Part shown: positions 27,160 through 34,215 of the stretch, piece after piece
Numbering within the stretch: position 1 is the stretch's first letter
Layout of the letters: every line of letters begins with the position of its first letter
NCBI GenBank assembly: GCA_035573675.1
Contig: DATMAB010000027.1
Coordinates: 186,001-250,000, forward strand
DNA: 64,000 bases
Direction of reading: 5' to 3'
Source: Terriglobales bacterium
GTDB taxonomy: Bacteria; Acidobacteriota; Terriglobia; Terriglobales; Acidobacteriaceae
Program-made: the position numbers and the translations under genes
The notes under the pieces: model-generated
Seen by the model: the letters and a program-made list of their open reading frames with translations, nothing else
What the model was told of the DNA's origin: nothing
Database searches by the model: none

Positions 27160-28401
27160 CTACCTGAGGCGCAGGTTCTGCCAGTTTTCCGGGACGGCGG
27201 AGATGATGCGCCGGTCCTTGACGAACAGCACCACGCCGGAAGCAGGATTGTCGCGCTCGCGGACGATGAGCAGGCCGTCGCCGTCGGGGTTGTCGGGCGG
27301 GCCGCCGACCCACACGATGGTGCTGAGGATCCCTTTGGGCACGCGGGCGGCGATGGCCACCTGCGGGTACGTGGCGTCGTAGACGTTGAAGCCCTGAGCC
27401 AGCAGGATGACGCGCCGGGTGTTATCGTTCTGGTCAACAAGGACGTAGCCGGCGTCCCGCGGTCCGCCGGTGCCGGAGAAATCGCCTTCGACGCGGCCGC
27501 TCACCGTTTCGCGATTGCCGCGCAGCCAGGAACGGCCGGCCGGGTCGAAGTCGTCTTCGCCGGCCAGACGCCACCGGGCGGTTCCGTCCTGCCGCCGTTC
27601 GTAGATGCCCGCCATCTGGGGCGCATCTGCCGGCAGCACGCCTTCGGGCAGCGAGCCCTGCGCGGCTTGCACTTCCGCGGGCTCAGAACCCGGCGGATTG
27701 TAGGTGGCCGAGACGACGGCGGCGATGGCGGCAATGGCGCCCACGGCTACGGCCGTGCGCGTCACCCACTTGCGCTCGCCCTTGATGGCCGCGACCTTCA
27801 CCTTCTCCGCGCCCGGCATGTCTTCCAATTGGCGGGCCAGGACGGCCAGCGAGTCGATGTGGTTTTCCAGATGGCGTGCGGTGAAGGGGCCGGGGATGGA
27901 GAGCTCGCTCAGCTCCATGGCGCCGGTGCTCACGGTGAGGAAAGTCCCGCTGCCGCACATCAGCCGCTGCAGATGGGTGATGACCGGTTTGCCCCCCACG
28001 AACATGCGGGCCTGCGTGGGGTGGTCGCTGCGGGTGGTGAAGCGGGCGTCGAACATCTCGTCCGGGGTGCGCACGACCACGCGGCCCTCGGTGGCGCGCG
28101 CGCCTTTGGGCACCACCGACAGGGTGAAGCTGGCCGGGGCCTCCATGCGCACCATGACCCCGGGCGTGTTCTCTTGACGGGAGAAGCGGATCACCGTGGG
28201 CAGCTTGCCGGAGTTGCCGGAGACCACCAGGTCATCGCCGTCGCGGAAGATCTCTCCCTTCAGGCGCCTGGCCAGGACGGCGGCGTCGGCCTTGAGCTCC
28301 TCGTAGCCGGCATAGGTCTGCCGGGTCTTCATGGAGTGCAGCAGAGCGCCGACGACGGCGACCACGAGCACGATGGCGAACGCAATGGCGATGGGCGACA
28401 T
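27160..28401 (-). CDS. Two-segment membrane protein of unknown function
   Basis: 413 residues from ATG 28401 (MSPIAIAFAIVLVVAVVGAL); an upstream open stretch covers a simple repeat and is not credible. N-terminal helix at 4-22, then about 190 soluble residues (DGDDLVVSGNSGKLPTVIRF, PDEMFDARFTTRSDHP). A second membrane helix lies near residues 208-228 (VAVGAIAAIAAVVSATY), followed by a C-terminal domain with DGDGLLIVRERDNPASG. The first soluble part resembles hypothetical proteins that assess surface-exposed lipid; no family is named. It is followed directly by the aminotransferase gene. Confidence 0.7.
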   Translation of the reverse strand: MSPIAIAFAIVLVVAVVGALLHSMKTRQTYAGYEELKADAAVLARRLKGEIFRDGDDLVVSGNSGKLPTVIRFSRQENTPGVMVRMEAPASFTLSVVPKGARATEGRVVVRTPDEMFDARFTTRSDHPTQARMFVGGKPVITHLQRLMCGSGTFLTVSTGAMELSELSIPGPFTARHLENHIDSLAVLARQLEDMPGAEKVKVAAIKGERKWVTRTAVAVGAIAAIAAVVSATYNPPGSEPAEVQAAQGSLPEGVLPADAPQMAGIYERRQDGTARWRLAGEDDFDPAGRSWLRGNRETVSGRVEGDFSGTGGPRDAGYVLVDQNDNTRRVILLAQGFNVYDATYPQVAIAARVPKGILSTIVWVGGPPDNPDGDGLLIVRERDNPASGVVLFVKDRRIISAVPENWQNLRLR

Positions 28402-28759
28402 AAGGACGAGCGCTTTCCGAGCGCATGATACCCCGGGGAAGGAGGCGAAGCAACGCGCGGCATCAGGGACGACAAGGCGGAGAAGCCGGGCGGGAAGGGG
28501 GCAGCACGATTGGGTAATTTTGTGATTTGGTAATTTGGTGATTTGGTGATTGAAGGGCCCAAGATCCCGGCGCGGTGAAATCAACGAGGAGGGGGATTGA
28601 GGGTTCGGTCACTCACGGCAGGGCGAACTCACTAGAGCGTGCAGCGTGCTTCAGAGATGATATGTGACTCCCGCGAAAGCGTCCCTCAGTGGGACCCCGT
28701 AACGGCACGGCTGAAGCCGTGCCCTTTCAAAGCCAGCAGGTCGCCAATTCGTCCAATCG
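28402..28759. other. Intergenic region with two simple-repeat blocks
   Basis: 28508-28553 contains five units of the form ttggtgatttg/ttggtaatttg. 28691-28724 carries the palindrome cggcacggctgaagccgtgc. No coding potential or RNA gene is apparent in the remainder. Confidence 0.5.
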
Positions 28760-28765
28760 TATAAT
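28760..28765 (+). promoter_or_regulatory. TATAAT box 6 bases before a start codon
   Basis: A perfect -10 hexamer lies 6 bases upstream of the ATG at 28772, so transcription would begin at or within a base or two of the ATG. The yqeY mRNA is probably leaderless. No Shine-Dalgarno site is present. Confidence 0.55.
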
Positions 28766-28771
28766 CGCGCC

Positions 28772-29245
28772 ATGGGCCTCTCCGATCAGATCCAGAACGA
28801 CATGACCGCGGCCCTGCGGGCGCGGGACGAGCGGCGGCTCTCCTGCCTGCGCATGGTGAAGACCGCGCTGAAGAACAAGGAAGTGGAGAAACGCGGCAAG
28901 CTCGACGACGCCGAGGTGCAGCAGGTGCTGGCTACGCTCATCAAGCAGCGCAAGGACTCCGTGGAGCAGTTCACCAAAGGCGGGCGAGCCGACCTGGCGG
29001 AGAAGGAGCAGGCCGAGATCGGCATCATCGAAGGCTACCTGCCGAAAGCCGCGGGCGAGGCGGAGATCACTGCGGCCGTGCGCGCGGTGATGGAGGAGAT
29101 GGGCGCGGCGTCAGGATCACCGCCGGGGATGAAAGACATGGGCGCGGTGATGAAGAACGTCATGGGCAGGTTCCAGGCCGCGGGGACGCGCGTCGAGGGG
29201 AAGACGGTCAGCGAGATCGTGAAGCGGGAGCTGGGCGGGAAGTAA
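28772..29245 (+). CDS. GatB/YqeY domain protein
   Basis: 157 residues. It is the full YqeY family: SLSDQIQNDMTAALRARDE-like start, RLSCLRMVKTALKNKEVE, EGYLPKAAGEAEI, and the C-terminal KDMGAVMKNVMGRFQAAGTRVEGK. The domain is shared with the tRNA-binding tail of the GatB amidotransferase subunit, but the free-standing protein has no agreed function; a tRNA-related role is inferred in the literature. Single gene with apparently leaderless start. Confidence 0.92.
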   Translation: MGLSDQIQNDMTAALRARDERRLSCLRMVKTALKNKEVEKRGKLDDAEVQQVLATLIKQRKDSVEQFTKGGRADLAEKEQAEIGIIEGYLPKAAGEAEITAAVRAVMEEMGAASGSPPGMKDMGAVMKNVMGRFQAAGTRVEGKTVSEIVKRELGGK

Positions 29246-29281
29246 GGCTCTTCGCCGCGGATGAACGCGGATAGACGCGGA

Positions 29282-29866
29282 TCAGGATTGGTCCACAAGT
29301 CTCAGTGCGCGCCCGACCCGAAGGAACAAGTTCAGCAGATAGACAACCGGGAGCAAGTACCAGTATTTGCGTCTAAGGTAGAGTGAAAGAAAGCGCTTCG
29401 ACCAGTCGTCAGCAACGTCTTCGCGCTCCCGGAACTCCGGCCTGAGAGCTTCGTGCACATGATGCCCGAGCTCGTGATAGACAACCTCGCCCACAATCAT
29501 TTCGCGGATAAGTGGAATTTTCCAGCGCAGAGACCTCTCTGACCCTTGCACGATCCGATCCACAAAGATTTCGACCCAGGCAGGTTGGTTGTTCCTCTTG
29601 TGATGATACGCACCGCGCGCATCACTCACACGAAACTTCCTCCCGCGTGCCGTCGTGCTTTCCCGTCGACGGTCATGAGAGAGTGCGCTGCTATTCGTCA
29701 AGACGATGCAGTCCAAGCCGCGCAGATACTTGGCCGAAACCGCTTCGATGAGCCGTGAGACAAGAATGTACGCATCGAACGGCGGCTCGTACCCGGAGTA
29801 GAAATTCTGAATCCGGATGGACCCGGGTTCGGCTGCCGGCTCGTTGTGGACCTCTTGCTTGCTCAC
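29282..29866 (-). CDS. Putative zinc metallopeptidase (HELGHH)
   Basis: 194 residues, GTG start overlapping the rnhA stop by 4 bases (GTGA), so it is translationally coupled. HELGH (residues 131-135) follows an amphipathic helix (LIREMIVGEVVY), and the acidic segment REREDVADDWSKRF 12-20 residues later could provide the third ligand, as in SprT/IrrE-like gluzincins. N-terminal 1-30 is polar, with no signal peptide. The C-terminus has a hydrophobic stretch (YWYLLPVVYLLNLFLRVG) that may be membrane-associated. GC and codon use are lower than in the RNase H gene, suggesting a later acquisition. Substrate unknown. Confidence 0.7.
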   Translation of the reverse strand: MSKQEVHNEPAAEPGSIRIQNFYSGYEPPFDAYILVSRLIEAVSAKYLRGLDCIVLTNSSALSHDRRRESTTARGRKFRVSDARGAYHHKRNNQPAWVEIFVDRIVQGSERSLRWKIPLIREMIVGEVVYHELGHHVHEALRPEFREREDVADDWSKRFLSLYLRRKYWYLLPVVYLLNLFLRVGRALRLVDQS

Positions 29867-30441
29867 TTCAGCGCTCGCACTCGAACTCTTGTGCCCTCGG
29901 GCAGCGTGTTTTCCAGCACCACTACGCCATCTCGCACCACGCCGCCGACTTCCTGGGATTTCGGTTTGCCGGAGCCTTTATCCATGGCGTCATTGGCCAG
30001 GCGGTCGGCGGCGCGGTTCTGCTCGCGGGGCACGTGCTCGATGGCGAACCAGTCGAGTTGCGCCGCCAATCCTCGCGCCCGCTCAAAGAGAGGTCGCAGC
30101 TCAGGGCTCTTGACCTTGTACTGGCCGCGCATCTGGCGGACCAGCAATTCGGAATCGGCGAGCACGCGCAGCGCGCTGTGGCCGTGCGCGCGGGCGTAGT
30201 CGAGAGCCGCGATCAGCCCGCGGTACTCGGCGTGATTATTCGTCTGGTGGCCGAGGTACTCGCTCAGCTCGGCCAGTTTCCTGCCGGAGGCGTCCTCGAT
30301 GACCACCCCATAGGCGGCGGGGCCGGGATTGCCACGGGCACCGCCATCCACGCGGGCGACGAGATGGTCGGCCGGCGGCGCGGCGGAAGGCCTTTCAGCT
30401 TCAAACAGCAATCCGGGCTTACGCGCGGGGCGGCGAGACAT
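29863..30441 (-). CDS. Ribonuclease HI family protein
   Basis: 192 residues from ATG 30441. RNase H fold with the catalytic carboxylates visible: Asp32 in VDGGARGNPGPAAYG, Glu72 in NNHAEYRGLI, Asp96 in VLADSELLVRQM, and a last Asp in NRAADRLAND. This is the compact RNase HI type that lacks the basic handle. It would cut the RNA strand of RNA-DNA hybrids. The C-terminus has an extra 30-residue beta extension (VRDGVVVLENTLPEGTRVRV) not needed for catalysis. The HExxH gene overlaps its stop. Confidence 0.92.
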   Translation of the reverse strand: MSRRPARKPGLLFEAERPSAAPPADHLVARVDGGARGNPGPAAYGVVIEDASGRKLAELSEYLGHQTNNHAEYRGLIAALDYARAHGHSALRVLADSELLVRQMRGQYKVKSPELRPLFERARGLAAQLDWFAIEHVPREQNRAADRLANDAMDKGSGKPKSQEVGGVVRDGVVVLENTLPEGTRVRVRALK

Positions 30442-30554
30442 GGGGGCAGTGTAAAGCAAACCATAAAGGACACGAAGGCAGCACGAAGGATCGGGGACGC
30501 TATGTTTGTGGCAGCCCTATCCGCGTTCATCCGCGTGAATCGGCGGCGAAGCTC

Positions 30555-31310
30555 TTAGCGCCCGTCGGCCAAACGGGTGGCCAGACGCTCGGGCAGTTTG
30601 GCGGTCTGAATGCGCTTCTGCGCCCCGGCGATGTTATACGGCACACGGTGGAAGGTGATGCTGTAGTCGGAGGTGTCGAACAGGGCGAAGGCGGCGCGCG
30701 GGTCGCCATCGCGCGGCTGGCCGACCGAGCCGGGATTGATCATGTAGCGGGCGGTCTTGCGCAACGGGATCTGGTAGCTCTCCTTCTCGCTTCCCAGGCG
30801 GTAGCTGGGACGAATGGTCTCGACCACGTCGGCCTCGAGCGAAAACGCGCCCTGGATGTGGGTGTGGCCGAAGAAGGTGAGCGGGAGCTGGGTGCGCAGC
30901 AGGGGCTCGACGGCATCCCGAATCACGATGACGTACTCATCTTCGTCGAGCGGCGAGCCGTGCACGAACTGGGCGTCGGCAAGCGAGTCCAACTTCAGCG
31001 GGCCCTGGGGAAGCTGCTTGAGCCACTCCAGGTTCTCCGGCGTGAGCACCTGCTTGGTCCAGAGCGCCGCCAGGCCGGCCACGGGATTGAAGCTCTCGAC
31101 GCCGGTGACGCCGGAGCAGGCCTTGTCGTGGTTGCCGCGGACGGTGAGGCACTTCAGGGCGCGGCAACGGTCGGTGACTTCGTTGGGAGCGGCGCCGTAG
31201 CCCACCACGTCCCCCAGGTTGACGATGGCGTCGTGTGCCGGAGCCGCAGCCATGGCGGCCTCGAAGCCCTCGAGGTTGGAATGGATGTCGGCGATCAGGA
31301 GCAGGCGCAC
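30555..31310 (-). CDS. Calcineurin-like metallophosphoesterase (YfcE/MJ0936 type)
   Basis: 251 residues from GTG 31310, placing the first strand RLLLIADIHSNLEGF at the N-terminus; the frame is open 13 codons further but those overlap a TATAAT box. Metal-binding motifs are complete: D-x-H (ADIHSN), GDVVGYG, GNHDKA, and the paired His in FFGHTHIQGAF. The family hydrolyses cyclic or linear phosphodiesters with Mn or Ni. The C-terminal MINPGSVGQPRDGD signature is that of the single-domain YfcE group. Substrate unknown. Confidence 0.9.
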   Translation of the reverse strand: MRLLLIADIHSNLEGFEAAMAAAPAHDAIVNLGDVVGYGAAPNEVTDRCRALKCLTVRGNHDKACSGVTGVESFNPVAGLAALWTKQVLTPENLEWLKQLPQGPLKLDSLADAQFVHGSPLDEDEYVIVIRDAVEPLLRTQLPLTFFGHTHIQGAFSLEADVVETIRPSYRLGSEKESYQIPLRKTARYMINPGSVGQPRDGDPRAAFALFDTSDYSITFHRVPYNIAGAQKRIQTAKLPERLATRLADGR

Positions 31311-31337
31311 GGGGTTGACAGGGTTTCGAGTCGCGAG

Positions 31338-31343
31338 ATTATA
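31338..31343 (-). promoter_or_regulatory. TATAAT -10 box of the phosphoesterase gene
   Basis: On the minus strand TATAAT (31343-31338) would give a start site near 31331, about 20 bases before the GTG at 31310. Confidence 0.4.
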
Positions 31344-31390
31344 AATCACCCCCTCGCAAGAGCCACATGCCCGGCGTCACCTGCGGATGG

Positions 31391-32386
31391 TTACCTGTGG
31401 AGCGCTACGGGGCAGCGTACAAGGTGCCCGGGAGCCACTTCCTCGAGCGGGGGCAGGGCGGCGGCGCACTGGGAAACGCGAATCGGGCAGCGGGGCTCGA
31501 AGGGACAGCCCGGCGGCGGCGCGGTGACGGGCGGCACCGTGCCCTCGATGGAGGCCAGCGGACGGCTGCGGTCGGTGCGCAGCGTGGGCACCGCGTTCAG
31601 CAGCCCGCGGGTGTAGGGATGCAGGGGGCGCGTGAAGATTTCGGGCGCTGAAGCCGATTCCACCAGGCAGCCCGCATAGAGCACCGCCACGCGGTCGGCG
31701 ATGCTGGAGACGACCCCGAGGTCATGCGAAATGAACAGCATGGCCAGGCCGAACTTGTGCCGCAGCTCCTTCAGCAGATCCAGGATCTGCGCCTGGACGG
31801 TGACATCGAGCGCGGTGGTGGGCTCGTCGGCGATGAGCAGTTGCGGGCGGTTGACGATGGCCATGGCAATCATCACCCGCTGGCGCATCCCGCCGGAAAG
31901 CTGGTGGGGATAGTCGCGGGCGCGCTGCTCGGGCTCGGGGATGCCGACGTCGCGCAGCGCCTCGACGGCGCGCTGCGTTGCTTCGTTTCTGACGGCGGAC
32001 GGCTGACGACCGACGACTGACGACTGCGCATGCGCCAGCACCGCTTCCGCCACCTGGTCGCCCACGCGCATCACGGGGTTGAGCGCGGTCATGGGCTCCT
32101 GGAAGATCATGGCGATGCGCGCGCCGCGCACCTGGCGTATCTCTTCCTGCGAGCAGGCGAACAGGTCCTGGCCGTTGAGCGAGGCGCGGCCGCGCACGCG
32201 GGCCTGCGGCGGCAGCAGGCGCAGCAGCGAAAGCGCCGCCACCGACTTGCCCGAACCCGACTCGCCCACCAGGCCGAGGGTTTCGCCGGCAGCGATCCCC
32301 AGGCTCAGGTCGCGCACCGCCGCGTGCCACGCGCCGGCACCAGGAAATTCGACCGTGAGGTTGCGGACCTCGATCATCGTGGGCAC
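31391..32386 (-). CDS. Oligopeptide/dipeptide ABC transporter ATP-binding protein (DppD/OppD-like)
   Basis: 331 residues. Walker A GESGSGKS (41-48), Q-loop in [12 protein letters not shown], signature LSGGMRQR (163-170), Walker B LLIADEP, H-loop ISHDLG. The C-terminal oligopeptide-transport extension has [12 protein letters not shown] and the Cys cluster [15 protein letters not shown] that often holds an iron-sulfur centre. The permease and binding protein are not next to it, which is unusual for Dpp/Opp operons. Residues about 120-135 ([12 protein letters not shown]) are encoded by an interspersed repeat that inserted in frame between the Q-loop and signature. Confidence 0.92.
   Translation of the reverse strand: MPTMIEVRNLTVEFPGAGAWHAAVRDLSLGIAAGETLGLVGESGSGKSVAALSLLRLLPPQARVRGRASLNGQDLFACSQEEIRQVRGARIAMIFQEPMTALNPVMRVGDQVAEAVLAHAQSSVVGRQPSAVRNEATQRAVEALRDVGIPEPEQRARDYPHQLSGGMRQRVMIAMAIVNRPQLLIADEPTTALDVTVQAQILDLLKELRHKFGLAMLFISHDLGVVSSIADRVAVLYAGCLVESASAPEIFTRPLHPYTRGLLNAVPTLRTDRSRPLASIEGTVPPVTAPPPGCPFEPRCPIRVSQCAAALPPLEEVAPGHLVRCPVALHR
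31989..32025. repeat. ctgacgac-type simple repeat inside the ABC ATPase
   Basis: gacggctgacgaccgacgac and its neighbours are five degenerate units of (c)gactgacga. It is in frame and gives a Ser/Val/Arg-rich loop. Confidence 0.6.
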
Positions 32387-32599
32387 GGTGTCATCCTAGC
32401 AGCGCCGGCCCCCAGCCCGGCCACGAGAGGCAGCTCTCCGTTGGGAGGATTTCTCTCCCTCAGGGGCTAAAGCCCACTGTTTACCAGGCCTTGGACGGCA
32501 CCCTTCGACTTCGCTCAGGGCAGGTTCTGAAGTCACGCCCCTCCGAAAACCGTCCTCAAGACCAGTCCTAGGTACGCCGAACTCGCTACTCGGCACTCG
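32387..32599. repeat. Composite palindromic element
   Basis: The composite runs from tccctcaggggctaaagccc (32456-32475) to cacgcccctccgaaaa (32533-32548). Between them is the element cacccttcgacttcgctcag (32501-32520). Same family as at 25888 and 36796. No gene seen. Confidence 0.5.
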
Positions 32600-33439
32600 C
32601 TACTGTCCGAGAATGATGGGCAGCCCGTTCTTGGGATTCCCAATCACCACCACCTTGCTGTTGCCGCTTTCGGCGAGCTTTTCCGTGGCCTCGATGCCCT
32701 TCCACACCAGCAGTTGCTCGCTGATGCCCTGGGCCACGGTGCGCTGGAAGTCGCGGATGCCTTCGGCTTCGATGCGCTTGCGCTCCGCCTCCTGCTTCTC
32801 TTTCTGCAGGCGGAAGGACATGGCCAGCGATTCCTGCTCGGCGCGCTGCTTGGCCTCGATGGCTTGCTTGAGGGTGGCGGGAAGCTGGATGTCGCGCAGC
32901 AACACCGCCTCCACCACGATGCCGCGCTTGGACAGGTCCCGCTCCAGTTCGGTGCGGATCTGTTCCGCCACCTGCTCGCGGGCGCTGCTGTAGAGCGCAT
33001 TGGCGGAATGGGCGGCGGTGACGGAGCGTATGGAGGAACGCAGCGTCGGCTCGACCACGCGCTCGATGTAATCCGGCCCGATACTCTGGTAGACCTTGGC
33101 GGCCTCGCCGGGAGTGAGATGGAAGATCAGGGAAGTGTCCAAACCGACGACGAGGCCCTCGCTGGAAGGCACGCTGGCCGTTTCCTTGATCTGCTGGGTG
33201 CGTACTTCCATGATGTGATTGGCCTTCAGAGGATTCACCAGGTGAATCCCTTCGGGCAGTACGTCGCCGGTCACGCGGCCGAACAGCGTCAGCACGCCCA
33301 CGTGCCCGGTAGGCACGGTGGCCACCGCCGACCAGAGCAAAATCAAGAGGAACAGTCCGACAACAACGCCGACTACCAGGCGGGCGGCGCTGCCGCCTAC
33401 GTCCGCCACCCGATCGCGCGAGAACTCAAAGTCCTTCAT
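32600..33439 (-). CDS. SPFH/prohibitin-family membrane protein (HflC-like)
   Basis: 279 residues from ATG 33439 with a strong GAGGAGGAAG site. One N-terminal membrane helix (AARLVVGVVVGLFLLILLWSAV), then the SPFH domain (VPTGHVGVLTLFGRVTGDVL, GLVVGLDTSLIFHLTPGEAA) and a long coiled coil rich in Glu, Lys and Arg (KQAIEAKQRAEQESLAMSFR, KEKQEAERKRIEAEG). Such proteins assemble into rings at the inner membrane that scaffold proteases such as FtsH. No protease gene or second SPFH gene is adjacent. The Q-rich tail ILGQ ends the protein. Confidence 0.9.
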   Translation of the reverse strand: MKDFEFSRDRVADVGGSAARLVVGVVVGLFLLILLWSAVATVPTGHVGVLTLFGRVTGDVLPEGIHLVNPLKANHIMEVRTQQIKETASVPSSEGLVVGLDTSLIFHLTPGEAAKVYQSIGPDYIERVVEPTLRSSIRSVTAAHSANALYSSAREQVAEQIRTELERDLSKRGIVVEAVLLRDIQLPATLKQAIEAKQRAEQESLAMSFRLQKEKQEAERKRIEAEGIRDFQRTVAQGISEQLLVWKGIEATEKLAESGNSKVVVIGNPKNGLPIILGQ

Positions 33440-33736
33440 GTTGCTTCCTCCTCGGGCGCGATTGTATGCGCGAGGCGATGCGGCGGAATGAAAATCGGCA
33501 CGCCCTGGACCGACGCAAGCGGCTCGCCAAAGCGAGGCAGAGCGCGCCTTGGGATGACATGAAGTGCTTCGGATGCGGATTTTCCCTGGATTTTCACAAT
33601 CCCAAATGGGCGCAAACCGCGCTCCGAGCGGCTGACAATCACATGGCCCACGCGGACTGCACACTTTCTGCGGCTTCCCCCTGTGGACAGTCTGCAAGTT
33701 GTTGAAACTGAAAGTGATACAGGCGCGTCTTTTCTC
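33440..33736. other. Intergenic part upstream of the structured RNA
   Basis: Apparent reading frames here run on as an N-terminal extension of the SPFH gene but lack a plausible start and conserved sequence. gtggacagtctgcaagttgttgaaac (33683-33708) is AT-richer. Nothing else identified. Confidence 0.4.
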
Positions 33737-33764
33737 TTGACTGGATTCGCAGGAAGAGTAGAAA
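33737..33764 (+). promoter_or_regulatory. Promoter in front of the candidate ncRNA
   Basis: TTGACT (33737-33742) and TAGAAA (33759-33764), 16-base spacer. The predicted start is near 33771. A second TTGACA is at 33777-33782 without a good -10. Confidence 0.45.
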
Positions 33765-33770
33765 GGCAGC

Positions 33771-34125
33771 CGTTCTTTGACAGTTTCCTGGTTTCGCCGG
33801 TTGGTGGTGAGTCCGGGGCTCGAGCCAGATCACCGCAGTCGCTCTCGAGGTGACAGCGCGGAGGGTCGGTGAGGGTCTAAAGCGAGCCGCTGGTCGAGAG
33901 GAACGGGAAGCGAGGTCAAAGGCAAGATAGGACCCCGAGGCGTTGACCGGTTTTCCCGGTTGGCGGTGAGCCCGGAGCCCGAGCTTCAGGGGAAACCCTG
34001 ACTAAGGATCGCGCGTCGCGACCCGCAAGGAAGCGGCGAAAGCAGGTCGGCAAGGGTCTAACGCGAGCTACTGGCCGAGGAGAACAGGTTCAGCAGAACC
34101 TCGGGGTCCTTAGTTTTTATTGACG
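33771..34125 (+). ncRNA. Candidate structured non-coding RNA with two related modules
   Basis: Two modules share blocks: CCGGTTGG(T/C)GGTGAG(T/C)CCGG at 33797-33816 and 33956-33975, and GGGTCTAA(A/C)GCGAGC followed by TGG(T/C)CGAG and GAACnGG at 33873-33907 and 34054-34088. Module 2 is enclosed by an 11-bp perfect stem: GGACCCCGAGG (33930-33940) with CCTCGGGGTCC (34099-34109), followed by a T-rich tract (ttagtttttatt). Inside it is a TCAGGG-GAAA-CCCTGA tetraloop hairpin (33986-34001). No long ORF with codon bias is present. The enclosed length of about 180 bases recalls 6S RNA, but I cannot assign a family. Confidence 0.5.
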
Positions 34126-34196
34126 ATTTTTTCATTGAATCATTGACGATTGGTCCGCGGGCAATGGTCAATGAACAAAATGAACCAATCGTCCAT
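34118..34196. repeat. attgacgat...ggttcattg interspersed repeat
   Basis: Inverted-repeat-like element: cattgacgattggtccgcgg and aatgaaccaatcgtccattc are nearly self-complementary across about 50 bases. Related copies at 24021, 40965 and 55818. Confidence 0.55.
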
Positions 34197-34201
34197 TCCT
34201 T

Positions 34202-34207
34202 TATAAT
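34202..34207 (+). promoter_or_regulatory. TATAAT box 8 bases before the amidase start
   Basis: TATAAT at 34202-34207, ATG at 34216. Predicted transcription start coincides with or lies just before the ATG, so the mRNA is near-leaderless. Confidence 0.55.
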
Positions 34208-34215
34208 CGCCCGCC

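Noticed and set aside
33440-33697. N-terminal extension of the SPFH gene
   Set aside because: The strong GAGGAGGAAG site and membrane helix start point to ATG 33439.
33771-34125. RNase P RNA, tmRNA, SRP RNA or cobalamin riboswitch
   Set aside because: I compared remembered consensus motifs; none of the universal signatures of these RNAs is present.
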